From Candidatus Agathobaculum merdavium (GTDB lineage: Bacteria; Bacillota; Clostridia; Oscillospirales; Butyricicoccaceae), in contig DXDE01000094.1 in NCBI GenBank assembly GCA_019115615.1, forward strand, positions 1 to 37,288: a stretch of DNA of 37,288 nt, read 5' to 3'. The first letter of the stretch is position 1. Each line of letters opens with the position of its first letter. The notes beneath the pieces were generated by a model. It did no database searches and was not told the DNA's origin. It worked only from the letters and a program-made list of their open reading frames with translations. Positions 18,393-28,155 of this stretch are shown in pieces. The translations under genes were made by a program, and so were the position numbers.

Positions 18393-19226
18393 ATGAGTCT
18401 ATGGTTTGCCATTTTACAAGGCGTTGTGCAGGGCCTGACCGAGTTCCTGCCGGTTTCGTCCTCCGGCCATCTGGTGTTGGTGCAGACGCTGTTCGGCGCG
18501 AGCACGGAGAGCAATTACATGCTGTTCAATGTGCTGCTGCACTTCGGCACGCTGCTCAGCGTCATCGTGGCGTTTTGGAAGGACATCAAGGAACTGTTTG
18601 TTGAGTTTTTCGGCTGGATTCGGGATGGTTTCAAAATCAACGGCCATCCGCATCGCCGGTTTATCGTCATGCTGCTGCTGACGATCGTGCCGATGTTTGC
18701 AGTCCTGCCGATCAAGAGCAAGCTGGAGGGGGCTTTTTCCTCGCCGCTGCTGGTTGGCCTGCTGCTGCTCGTGACAGCGGCCATTCTGTTCCTGTCGGAA
18801 AAGGCGCCGAAAAAGCACAAGACCGAGGAAAATGCGACCTGGCTGGACGCGTTGATCGTCGGCATCAGCCAGTGCTTCGCGGTGCTGCCCGGCCTGTCGC
18901 GCTCGGGTACCACGATCTGCACCGGCCTGTTCCGCGGCTTCTCGCGTGACTTCGCCGTGCGTTTTGCGTTTATCATGTCGCTGCCGGTTATTCTGGGCGC
19001 GAACATTTTGGAACTGGTCGACGTGGTCAAGGACCCTGCCGCCGCCATGGGCGACGTGACTGTGGCTTGCTGCATCGTTGGCATTCTGGCGGCTATGCTG
19101 AGCGGCCTTGCGGCCATCCGCATGGTGCGTTTCGTGTCGAAGCGCGGCAACTTCCGCCCGTTCGTGGTGTACTGTACGCTGATCGGTACGATCACGATCG
19201 TTGCGAGCCTGATCAAGATGGTTTGA
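18393..19226 (+). CDS. uppP: Undecaprenyl-diphosphatase
   Basis: GVVQGLTEFLPVSSSGHLVL and PGLSRSGTTICTGLFRGF motifs. Confidence 0.96.
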   Translation: MSLWFAILQGVVQGLTEFLPVSSSGHLVLVQTLFGASTESNYMLFNVLLHFGTLLSVIVAFWKDIKELFVEFFGWIRDGFKINGHPHRRFIVMLLLTIVPMFAVLPIKSKLEGAFSSPLLVGLLLLVTAAILFLSEKAPKKHKTEENATWLDALIVGISQCFAVLPGLSRSGTTICTGLFRGFSRDFAVRFAFIMSLPVILGANILELVDVVKDPAAAMGDVTVACCIVGILAAMLSGLAAIRMVRFVSKRGNFRPFVVYCTLIGTITIVASLIKMV

Positions 19227-19250
19227 TGCGCCTGAAGGCGTATCGGAGAG

Positions 19251-19281
19251 GAAAAGTTCCGGACACCGGGACTTTTCTTCG
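19251..19281 (+). terminator. Rho-independent-like terminator after uppP
   Basis: GAAAAGTtCCGG aca CCGGgACTTTTC hairpin. Confidence 0.5.
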
Positions 19282-19366
19282 CACTTATCCGAAAAATCCC
19301 GGAAGCGTCTGGGGGAGGTCCGCGCTGTTTCGCGCGGCAAAGCAAATGAATTGAGGGAAAAACACT

Positions 19367-21886
19367 TTGGCTGCAAAAAAGACCACAACGAAAAAAAGCG
19401 CGCCGCGCGGTAAGACGGCGGCGCGTGCACCCGAGCCGGAACCGGCGCTGTCGCGTGCCGCTTGGGGCGCGATCTGGGCGGTAGTCGGTCTGCTGTGCCT
19501 GCTCGCGATTTTGCCGATCGACGGCGTGCTGACCAACTGGCTGCACCGCGGTATCAGCGCACTGATCGGCAAGGGCAGCTACCTGCTGCCGTTTGCGCTG
19601 CTGGCGTTGGCTGCGCTGTTGTTTGCACGGCAAAAGGGGCCGGTGCGTCTGCGCGGCGTGAGCATTGCGGTGCTGCCGCTGCTGATCGGCGGTATCGTGC
19701 ATGCGTTTACCAGCGCGAATGATTACGGTTTTTCAATGAAAACGCTGTTCGACCTGCTCAAAACCGGCATGGAAGGGAAGTCCGGCGGCCTGCTCGCGGG
19801 CGGGCTGTACATGGTGCTCGAATGGGCGTTGTCCTCGGTTGGCGCGCTGCTTGTGCTGCTGTTGCTGACCGTCGTGGCGATCTTCGCGGCCTGCCGCATC
19901 ACGCCGCAGACGCTGATAGAGATGTTCCGTACGCCGGATTATGAGTATGAGGACGAAGAGGAGCGCGCACGCTATGAAGCGCCCGCCAAGCTGCCCAACG
20001 TCCATGAGGTCGCGGCGGCACATGCGCAGAAGCGTGAGGAGCGCCGCGCCGCGCGCCGCAAGGCGGATATCGATATCCCGATCGATACCGACCCGCCGGG
20101 TGAGGATAAGCCGGGCGCCGATCCGGATGCGCCTGTACGCCATGTGCGCGGCGGCAAGCCGATGGCGCCGGACGAATACCTGCGCTCTTTGAAGGAGGAA
20201 ACCACGGGCGAACAGGTGAGCATTCTCGATCTGGTTGAAAACCGCGAGGAGGAGCCGCCTGTCGAGCACAGCGAGCCAGCCCCCAAGGCTGAAAAGCCGG
20301 CCAAGGCGGAGAAACTGACCGAGGACGAGCAGGCCGCGCTCAGCGAGCAGATGGACGAGAGCCAGAAGGCGCCCGTGCCGGTGTATGATTACCCACCGAT
20401 CGACCTACTGGAAAAGGGCAAGCGCACCTCGGTCGCCGGGGCGGAGACCGAACTGAAGGAAAACTCCGAGTGCCTGCTCGATACGCTCGAATCTTTTAAT
20501 ATCGATGCGCAGATCATCGGCATCGTGCGCGGTCCATCGGTCACACGTTTTGAGCTGACCATCCCGCGCGGCATCAAGATCTCGCGCATTACCGCGCTTT
20601 CGGACGATATCGCGCTGTCGCTCGGCGCAGCAAATGTTCGTATTGCACCCATCCCGGATAAGATCGCTGTCGGCATCGAGGTGCCGAACAAGACGGTCAA
20701 CACGGTCTATATCCGTGAGTGTATCTCCAGCCCCGCGTTCACCAATGCGCGCAGCCATCTGTCCTTTGCCGTCGGCAAGGACATCACCGGCAAGCCGGTC
20801 ATCGGCGATATTGCTAAGATGCCGCATATGCTGATCGCCGGTACAACCGGTTCGGGTAAATCGGTGTGCATCAACTCAATGCTGATCTCGCTTTTGTATA
20901 AGTCCACGCCCGAAGAGGTGCGCCTGATCATGGTCGACCCCAAGATGGTCGAGCTGGGCAACTACAACGGCATCCCACACCTGCTGATCCCGGTTGTGAC
21001 CGACCCGAAAAAGGCGGCCGGGGCGCTCGGCTGGGCGGTCGGCGAGATGGAGCGGCGTTACAAGCTGTTTGCCGACCATCAGGTGCGCAACCTTGTCGGC
21101 TATAACGACCTGATGCGTGCTGAGCGCGCCAAGGCTGAAGCCGAGGAGAGTGATGCACCCGAGCAGTATCAGGTATTGCCGCAGATTGTCATTGTTATCG
21201 ACGAGTTGGCCGACCTGATGATGGTCGCGGCCAAGGAGGTCGAGACCTCGATCTGCCGTATCGCGCAGAAGGCGCGCGCCGCGGGCATGCACCTTGTCGT
21301 TGCGACGCAGCGTCCGTCGGCTGACGTTATCACCGGCATCATGAAGGCCAACATCCCGTCGCGCATCGCGTTTGCGGTGGCAAGCCAGATTGAAAGCCGT
21401 ATCATTTTGGACACGACCGGCGCGGAAAAGCTGATCGGCAAGGGCGATATGCTGTATGCGCCGCTTGGCGAGGGCAAGCCCACCCGCGTGCAGGGCTGCT
21501 TTATTTCGTCGGATGAGATCGAATCGGTCATTGCGCATATCAAGCAGACGAGCACCGCCGAATATAATGAGGAGATCCTTGAGCATATCGAGCGGCAGGC
21601 CGAGCAGATGGATGGCAAGGGCGGCGGTTCGTCTGGCGACCCCGGCGAGGATGAGGACGAGATGATCGAGGAAGCGATCGACGTCATTATGGATTGCCGG
21701 CAGGCGTCCACGTCCATGCTGCAGCGTCGTCTCAAGGTGGGCTACTCACGTGCCGCGCGCATCATCGACCAGATCGAGGAGCGCGGCATCATCGGCCCGT
21801 TCGAGGGCTCCAAGCCGCGTCAGATTCTGATCTCCAAGGAGGAGTGGCAGGAAATGAAGATGCGGCGCAACATGCCGCTTGAGTAA
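19367..21886 (+). CDS. FtsK/SpoIIIE family DNA translocase
   Basis: N-terminal multi-TM region, acidic linker, MLIAGTTGSGKSVCINSML (Walker A), IVIVIDELADLMM (Walker B), C-terminal gamma domain. Likely TTG start. Confidence 0.95.
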   Translation: MAAKKTTTKKSAPRGKTAARAPEPEPALSRAAWGAIWAVVGLLCLLAILPIDGVLTNWLHRGISALIGKGSYLLPFALLALAALLFARQKGPVRLRGVSIAVLPLLIGGIVHAFTSANDYGFSMKTLFDLLKTGMEGKSGGLLAGGLYMVLEWALSSVGALLVLLLLTVVAIFAACRITPQTLIEMFRTPDYEYEDEEERARYEAPAKLPNVHEVAAAHAQKREERRAARRKADIDIPIDTDPPGEDKPGADPDAPVRHVRGGKPMAPDEYLRSLKEETTGEQVSILDLVENREEEPPVEHSEPAPKAEKPAKAEKLTEDEQAALSEQMDESQKAPVPVYDYPPIDLLEKGKRTSVAGAETELKENSECLLDTLESFNIDAQIIGIVRGPSVTRFELTIPRGIKISRITALSDDIALSLGAANVRIAPIPDKIAVGIEVPNKTVNTVYIRECISSPAFTNARSHLSFAVGKDITGKPVIGDIAKMPHMLIAGTTGSGKSVCINSMLISLLYKSTPEEVRLIMVDPKMVELGNYNGIPHLLIPVVTDPKKAAGALGWAVGEMERRYKLFADHQVRNLVGYNDLMRAERAKAEAEESDAPEQYQVLPQIVIVIDELADLMMVAAKEVETSICRIAQKARAAGMHLVVATQRPSADVITGIMKANIPSRIAFAVASQIESRIILDTTGAEKLIGKGDMLYAPLGEGKPTRVQGCFISSDEIESVIAHIKQTSTAEYNEEILEHIERQAEQMDGKGGGSSGDPGEDEDEMIEEAIDVIMDCRQASTSMLQRRLKVGYSRAARIIDQIEERGIIGPFEGSKPRQILISKEEWQEMKMRRNMPLE

Positions 21887-21932
21887 GCGGTTCCTGCCTG
21901 TAAATGCTACCAACCAAGAGGAGGAATTTCCC

Positions 21933-22436
21933 ATGTCTTTCACCAAAATCAATATCGATAAGCAGTCTTTTAACCCGTTCGACCTGATCGGAAAGCAGTG
22001 GATGCTCGTTTCGGCCGGTACGGAGGAAAAGTGGAACACCATGACCGCCAGCTGGGGCGGCGTAGGTGTGATCTGGGGCAAGCCGTCCGCGACCTGCTAT
22101 ATCCGCCACAGCCGTTACACCAAGGAGTTTGTTGATAACTCTGAGTATTTTACACTGTCTTTTTTACGAGATGGCTACCGCGACGCACTGAGCGTGCTGG
22201 GCAGCAAGTCCGGCCGCGACATGGATAAGATGCACGGCAGCGGCTTGACACCGACGTTTGTCGACGGTCAGCCCACCTTTGCTGAGGCAGAGCTGGTGCT
22301 GGTATGCCGCAAGCGCTGCAAGAGTGAAATCGCACCCGAGGATATCTTGCAGCAGGAGACGCTTGACAAGTGGTACGGCGATCAGGATTACCACACCATG
22401 TACATTGGCGAGATCGTCGCAGCCTACCGCGGCTGA
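21933..22436 (+). CDS. Flavin reductase-like (flavoredoxin) family protein
   Basis: LIGKQWMLVSAGTEEKWNTMTASWGGVGVIWGKPSATCYIRHSRYT; GAGGAGG RBS upstream of ATG 21933. Confidence 0.85.
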   Translation: MSFTKINIDKQSFNPFDLIGKQWMLVSAGTEEKWNTMTASWGGVGVIWGKPSATCYIRHSRYTKEFVDNSEYFTLSFLRDGYRDALSVLGSKSGRDMDKMHGSGLTPTFVDGQPTFAEAELVLVCRKRCKSEIAPEDILQQETLDKWYGDQDYHTMYIGEIVAAYRG

Positions 22437-22535
22437 AATTTGCAAACGTCACAAATTGTTCACCAAACCGACAACCGTTTGGGCGTATACTGAGGTAAGG
22501 CCGACCAGGCCAGCCCGAAAACGGAGGAACTACCA

Positions 22536-24164
22536 GTGAAAAAACGAATTTGCAGCCTGCTGCTATCTGTCGCATTGCTGTTTGGCATGCTGCCGACAGC
22601 GCTTGCAGGCTATGAAAACTTCACCATACAGGCAACCTATACCCCCGGCCAGTTTACCGATGTGGCCGATGATGCGTGGTATGCGGAAAATGTGCGTGCT
22701 TCGTATGAATACGGCCTGATCAACGGCCAGTCGGATACGCGTTTCGCGCCGGACAGCGAGCTGACCGTGGCGGAGGCGATCAAGCTTGCCGCCTGCCTGC
22801 ACAGCATCTACCATACCGGCAGCGCGGACTTCACGGAAAGCCAGCCGTGGTACCAGACCTATGTTGATTACGCGCTGGAGAACCGCATCCTGACCGCGGC
22901 GCGGTCGGACTATACGCAGCCTGCGTCGCGCGCGGTGTTTGCGTCCGTATTGGCTGCGGCGCTGCCGGAGGAAGCCCTGACCGAGATGAACACCGTCGCG
23001 GATGGTGCGATCCCGGATGTTTCCACCTCCGCGTCTTATGCTGATGCGGTATACCTGCTGTACCGCGCGGGCGTGCTCACTGGTTCGGACAGCGCGGGCA
23101 GCTTCCGCCCGACCAGCACGATACGCCGCAGCGAAGCGGCGGCGATCGTCACCCGTATGGCTGACCCGTCCCTGCGGCAGACATTCACGCTGAGTGTGTC
23201 CGCAGAGCTGACCTCCAGCGAGGTGTTTGACCGCTGTATCCCGGCGGTGTTTAAGCTGTATTCCTATGATGCGCGGGGGAATGTGCTCAGCGTGGGCAGC
23301 GGCGTCGTGCTCAGTTCGGATGGTGACGCGGTGACCTGCGGGCATATCGCCAATGGCGTATATCGTTTGGTCGCGGAGATGTATGACGGCACTAAGCGCG
23401 AGGTCAGCATTTATGACATCGATACGACCGCGGATATCTCGCATATCCGCGTGGTTGGCAGCGGTCTGGCATATCTGGAAACCTCTACCGATGTGCAGAC
23501 CGGCGATACCGTGTATGCGCTCGGCTATCCGGGCGGCGGTGCGGCCAAGATCACTTCCGGCAAGGTCACCGACCCGAAAAACGGCGATTACCTGACTACG
23601 CTGATCGAATCGACCGCGACGGTAATCAGCGGCAATTCGGGCGGCGCATTGGTCGATGCACAGGGACGATTGGTCGGTATCACCGTCAGCAGCCGTAGTA
23701 ATGGTTCCCCCTCGTATTCCGTGCCGGTTTCGGTGCTGGAAACGCTGGAGGGTAGCGCGGCGCTCACACCGGCGCAGTATACTGCTTCGCACCAGCCGGA
23801 TGCGTCCACGTGCTATGCAAAGCTGTATCCCGTACCGGATTTCGGCGCGATTACCGGGGTTCCGCTGCTGGGCAGCACGAAGGATCGCGGTACGACCTGC
23901 TTCTATTATCGCCTGTCCGATTTGACGGGCGACGGTACGGCACAGCTGCTGCAATACTATGCGGCACTCAACCACAACACTTTCTATCAGTTCTCGGATG
24001 GTGCGTTTACCTCCTCGGCGGGGTATCTGCTGTCCGTCAAACTGGTTGAAACCACATATCAGGGACAGGAAGTGCTGGGCGTTTTCGTTTCCGGCATTGC
24101 CTCACAGCCGATCGGCGGCCTTGTACAGGCCGTCGATCTTTCTTTTGCAGGGAATTGTTCATAA
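22536..24164 (+). CDS. Secreted SLH-domain, trypsin-like (HtrA-type) serine protease
   Basis: Signal peptide; SLH repeats (FTDVADDAWYAENVRASYEYGLINGQSDTRFAPDSELTVAEAIKLA; TIRRSEAAAIVTRMA); protease triad candidates H in TCGHIANG, D in TTADISHIRV, S in ISGNSGGALV. Confidence 0.85.
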   Translation: MKKRICSLLLSVALLFGMLPTALAGYENFTIQATYTPGQFTDVADDAWYAENVRASYEYGLINGQSDTRFAPDSELTVAEAIKLAACLHSIYHTGSADFTESQPWYQTYVDYALENRILTAARSDYTQPASRAVFASVLAAALPEEALTEMNTVADGAIPDVSTSASYADAVYLLYRAGVLTGSDSAGSFRPTSTIRRSEAAAIVTRMADPSLRQTFTLSVSAELTSSEVFDRCIPAVFKLYSYDARGNVLSVGSGVVLSSDGDAVTCGHIANGVYRLVAEMYDGTKREVSIYDIDTTADISHIRVVGSGLAYLETSTDVQTGDTVYALGYPGGGAAKITSGKVTDPKNGDYLTTLIESTATVISGNSGGALVDAQGRLVGITVSSRSNGSPSYSVPVSVLETLEGSAALTPAQYTASHQPDASTCYAKLYPVPDFGAITGVPLLGSTKDRGTTCFYYRLSDLTGDGTAQLLQYYAALNHNTFYQFSDGAFTSSAGYLLSVKLVETTYQGQEVLGVFVSGIASQPIGGLVQAVDLSFAGNCS

Positions 24165-24404
24165 GGGGATACAAAGCGCATATCTTCCGGCATTTATTCG
24201 TTTGATTTCACAAAATATGCGATAAATGGAGTGCATATCGCAGAATTGTTAATTTTTTTGGTGAAAAACGCAAAAGAAATGCTAAAGCAAACAAGAAGCA
24301 TTGCGTATTTTTTGTGAAAAAAACGGGAATATATAGCATGTTGCACAAGAAGGACTTGCCAAATCGGTGGATTTCCACAATGGAACAGCGCGCGTCCGGC
24401 ATGC

Positions 24405-24410
24405 TATAAT
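24405..24410 (+). promoter_or_regulatory. -10 element of probable ppdK promoter
   Basis: GCTATAAT upstream of ppdK; -35 weak. Confidence 0.4.
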
Positions 24411-24472
24411 ATTCATGCGTGATTGAAGTGTGTTTTGAGAGAGCACCAAACGAAATGGAGGAAAAGACCCAA

Positions 24473-27106
24473 ATGAAGAAGTACGTTTACATGTTCCCGG
24501 AAGGCAACGGAAAAATGCGTGAGCTGCTTGGCGGCAAGGGCGCCAATTTGGCCGAAATGACCGGACTTGGCATGCCCGTACCGCAGGGCTTCACCATTAC
24601 GACCGAGGCCTGCACCCGGTATTACGAGGACGGCAAGACGATCTATCCGGACATTCAGGATCAGATCCTTGAGTACCTCGATAAATTGGAGAAGGTTACC
24701 GGCAAGACCCTCGGCGATCCGGAGAAGCCGCTTCTGGTTTCCGTTCGTTCGGGTGCGCGTGCTTCCATGCCCGGCATGATGGACACCATCCTCAACCTCG
24801 GTATGAACGATGAGATCTGCGAGGCTGTTGCCAAGCTGACCAATAACCCGCGTTTTGCGCGCGACTCTTACCGCCGTTTCATTCAGATGTTCTCTGACGT
24901 CGTTATGGAGCTGCCCAAGTCCACTTTCGAGACCTTTATCGATCAGGTCAAGGACAAGAAGGGCGTCAAGATGGATAACGAGCTTGATGCGGACGATATG
25001 AGCGAACTGATCGTCCTGTTCAAGGATCACTATAAGAAGTCCCTCGGCGAGGACTTCCCGCAGGACCCCAAGAAGCAGCTGATGGAAGCTGTCCGTGCAG
25101 TATTCCGCTCTTGGGACAACCCGCGCGCCAACACTTACCGCCGCATGAACGATATCCCGCACTCCTGGGGTACTGCCGTCAACGTCCAGTCGATGGTATT
25201 CGGCAACATGGGCGACACCTCCGGCACGGGTGTTGCATTCACCCGCAACCCGGCAACTGGTGAAAAGAAGCTGTACGGCGAGTTCCTGATGAACGCGCAG
25301 GGCGAGGACGTCGTAGCCGGCATCCGTACCCCGCAGCCGATCTCGGCGCTGGCAGACACCATGCCCGAGGTTTATCAGCAGTTTGTCGACATTTCCTCCC
25401 GTCTGGAGCAGCACTATGGTGACATGCAGGACATGGAGTTCACCATTGAGAACGGCAAGCTTTACATGCTGCAGACCCGTAACGGCAAGCGCACCGCGCA
25501 GGCTGCGCTGAAGGTCGCGGTTGACCTCGTTGACGAGGGCGTCTGCACCAAGGAGCAGGCTATGATGAAGGTTGAGGCCAAGCAGCTCGACGCGCTGCTG
25601 CACCCGACGTTCGTTCCGGCTGCCCTTGCGGCTGCCAAGCCGATCACTTCCGGCCTGCCGGCTTCCCCCGGCGCTGCTTGCGGCGCGGTTTACTTCACCG
25701 CAGAAGAGGCTGCTGCTGCGCACAAGACCGGCATGAAGGTCGTTCTGGTCCGTCAGGAGACCAGCCCGGAGGATATCGACGGTATGGCTGTTTCCGAAGG
25801 CATCATGACCGCTCGCGGCGGCATGACCTCGCACGCAGCGGTTGTTGCGCGCGGCATGGGCACCTGCTGCGTCGCCGGTGTAAACGGCATCAAGGTTTCC
25901 GAGGAAAACAAGACCCTGACCTTTGCTGACGGCACGGTTGTCAAGGAAGGCGAGTTCATCTCGCTCGACGGCTCGACCGGTAACGTATACCTCGGCAAGA
26001 TCGATACGCAGGATGCAGAGCTGACCGGCGATTTCGGCCGCTTCATGGGCTGGGCGGATGAGATCCGCACGCTGCATGTCCGCACCAACGGCGATACCCC
26101 GCGCGATGCAACGCAGGCGCGCAAGTTCGGCGCGGAAGGCATCGGCCTGTGCCGCACCGAGCATATGTTCTTTGAGACCGAGCGCATTAAGGCTGTGCGC
26201 GAGATGATTATTTCCGATACTGTTGAGCAGCGCAAGGCAGCACTGGCTAAGATCCTGCCGATGCAGCGCGGCGACTTCGAGGCGATTTATCGCGCGATGG
26301 GCGGCCTGCCGGTAACCATCCGTCTGCTTGATCCTCCGCTGCATGAGTTCCTGCCGCAGGAAGATGCGGACATTCAGGAACTGGCAAATGAGATGGGCGT
26401 GCCGTTCGACAAGCTCAAGGCTAAGGTTGCCGACCTGCACGAGTTCAACCCGATGCTCGGCACCCGCGGCTGCCGTCTGGACGTTCTGTATCCGGAAATC
26501 GCTGAGATGCAGACCGAGGCCATTATCTCCGCGGCGATCAACGTCTGGAAGGAAGACGGCCTGCACATCACGCCTGAGATCATGGTTCCGCTGGTATCCG
26601 AGATCAACGAGTTGCGCTTCGTCAAGAAGGTCATCAAGGCCAAGGCTGATGAGCTGATCGAAGCTTCTGGCCTGAAGATGAAGTATATGATCGGTACGAT
26701 GATCGAGACCCCGCGTGCCGCAGTCACTGCAAACGAGATCGCTGAGGAAGCCGAGTTCTTCTCCTTCGGCACCAACGATCTGACCCAGATGACCTACGGC
26801 TTCTCGCGTGACGACGTCGGCCGTATCCTTGAGACCTACTTCGAGAAGAAGATCCTCGAGTCCGACCCGTTTGCCCGTCTGGATCAGAACGGCGTTGGCA
26901 AGCTGATCCGCTTTGCCGTAGCGGAAGGCCGCCGCACCCGTCCTGACATCAAGCTGGGCATCTGCGGCGAGCACGGCGGCGACCTGTCCTCCGTCGAGTT
27001 CTGCCACAATGTCGGCCTGAACTATGTCTCCTGCTCGCCTTTCCGTGTGCCGATCGCCCGCCTCGCTGCGGCGCAGGCCCGCGTCAAGGAGCTGGGTCTG
27101 GCATAA
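24473..27106 (+). CDS. ppdK: Pyruvate, phosphate dikinase
   Basis: GKGANLAEMTGLGMPVPQGFTITTEAC; GGMTSHAAVVARGMGTCCV; GTNDLTQMTYGFSRDD; CGEHGGD motifs. Confidence 0.97.
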   Translation: MKKYVYMFPEGNGKMRELLGGKGANLAEMTGLGMPVPQGFTITTEACTRYYEDGKTIYPDIQDQILEYLDKLEKVTGKTLGDPEKPLLVSVRSGARASMPGMMDTILNLGMNDEICEAVAKLTNNPRFARDSYRRFIQMFSDVVMELPKSTFETFIDQVKDKKGVKMDNELDADDMSELIVLFKDHYKKSLGEDFPQDPKKQLMEAVRAVFRSWDNPRANTYRRMNDIPHSWGTAVNVQSMVFGNMGDTSGTGVAFTRNPATGEKKLYGEFLMNAQGEDVVAGIRTPQPISALADTMPEVYQQFVDISSRLEQHYGDMQDMEFTIENGKLYMLQTRNGKRTAQAALKVAVDLVDEGVCTKEQAMMKVEAKQLDALLHPTFVPAALAAAKPITSGLPASPGAACGAVYFTAEEAAAAHKTGMKVVLVRQETSPEDIDGMAVSEGIMTARGGMTSHAAVVARGMGTCCVAGVNGIKVSEENKTLTFADGTVVKEGEFISLDGSTGNVYLGKIDTQDAELTGDFGRFMGWADEIRTLHVRTNGDTPRDATQARKFGAEGIGLCRTEHMFFETERIKAVREMIISDTVEQRKAALAKILPMQRGDFEAIYRAMGGLPVTIRLLDPPLHEFLPQEDADIQELANEMGVPFDKLKAKVADLHEFNPMLGTRGCRLDVLYPEIAEMQTEAIISAAINVWKEDGLHITPEIMVPLVSEINELRFVKKVIKAKADELIEASGLKMKYMIGTMIETPRAAVTANEIAEEAEFFSFGTNDLTQMTYGFSRDDVGRILETYFEKKILESDPFARLDQNGVGKLIRFAVAEGRRTRPDIKLGICGEHGGDLSSVEFCHNVGLNYVSCSPFRVPIARLAAAQARVKELGLA

Positions 27107-27128
27107 GCTATACTTTTCCTGCAAGCAA

Positions 27129-27162
27129 AAGCCCTGCTGCGGTTATGCCGCAGCGGGGCTTT
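27129..27162 (+). terminator. Rho-independent-like terminator after ppdK
   Basis: AAGCCCtGCTGCGG-ttatg-CCGCAGCgGGGCTT. Confidence 0.7.
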
Positions 27163-27238
27163 GTCCTGCCTTTGCCGTTGCAGGGCGGGGGATAAGTATG
27201 GTATAATCAATGCAATCTAAAAAAGAGAGGGAAAGACG

Positions 27239-27967
27239 ATGAAAACCTATCTCAACCAGATTTCCGGCATCGACGACGCGATCGTATCGATGTTTATGAG
27301 TAAGCGCTCTTGGACGCGCGAAAAAGAGCTGCACATCCGCGATATCTGCCGCACCGTGCTGCGGCCGGACGGCGGCCTGAAGGCGTACGACGCGGCACAG
27401 GCGGATGCCTTCGCTGAATTTGACGACTGGCTGGACAAGCTGACCAAGTGGGGCTGGAAGCACACGACCATGCTGCGGTTTATCGATATGTCGGTCACGG
27501 TTGAGGGCTTGCACCGCGCCGGGCAGGACGACTGGGACGCGCATGCCAAGCGTTTCAACAACCGCATCATCCGTTCGAGCACGCGTCTGGCGTCGTTCTC
27601 CTATGAGATGTCCGATTGGTACACCGGCAAAATCATGCCGACTGATCTGGCGCTGCAGGCGCTCGGCCTGTCCGTACCGGAAACGTTCGAGCATGATGGC
27701 GTGCAGTATGTCAAGGCGGTCAACGGCTATATCCGCGCGGATATGGCGGACGATCCGGACGTTAAGCGCGGCCTGTACATGCTCAGCATCCCCAGCAACT
27801 TCATCTTCAAGATCGACCTGACCGAGTGGGGGCATGTGTTCAAAGAGCGCAATGCCAAGGGCTCGGCAAATCCGGAGGTCAAGCAGTGCTGCGAGAGCAT
27901 TGCGGATCAGATCGAGCAGTTCCACAGCCGCTTTAACCGGGAATTGTTTCTGAAAATCCTGAACTGA
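27239..27967 (+). CDS. Protein of unknown function, possibly divergent ThyX-like
   Basis: Clean ORF with promoter-like TATAAT at 27202 and a GAGAGGGAAAG RBS. LYMLSIPSNFIFKIDLTEWGHVFKERNAKGSANPEVKQCCESI resembles the ThyX C-terminal region; RHRxxS signature absent. Confidence 0.45.
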   Translation: MKTYLNQISGIDDAIVSMFMSKRSWTREKELHIRDICRTVLRPDGGLKAYDAAQADAFAEFDDWLDKLTKWGWKHTTMLRFIDMSVTVEGLHRAGQDDWDAHAKRFNNRIIRSSTRLASFSYEMSDWYTGKIMPTDLALQALGLSVPETFEHDGVQYVKAVNGYIRADMADDPDVKRGLYMLSIPSNFIFKIDLTEWGHVFKERNAKGSANPEVKQCCESIADQIEQFHSRFNRELFLKILN

Positions 27968-27996
27968 TAGGGTCATCCCGTCAGGGATGCGACAGA

Positions 27997-28033
27997 AACG
28001 AGGGCTTCGGATATCATCCGAAGCCCTCGTTTT
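27997..28033 (+). terminator. Rho-independent terminator
   Basis: AACGAGGGCTTCGGATatCATCCGAAGCCCTCGTTTT. Confidence 0.85.
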
Positions 28034-28155
28034 GTATTTGCATGGGAAGTGCAGATAGGGCTGCGACGGCACTGCTGCACAAAGCGAAAAAGGAACGATA
28101 GTTCTATCCCTGTCCGCTGACGCATAGGCTATATCATGCGAAAGGGGGCGTGCGC

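Noticed and set aside
24207-24318. Second Rex operator upstream of ppdK from TTCACAA (24207) and TTGTGAA (24312)
   Set aside because: The half-sites are ~100 nt apart and in the wrong arrangement for one operator.
24413-27124. 903-aa minus-strand ORF
   Set aside because: Exact antisense shadow of ppdK; no recognisable motifs.
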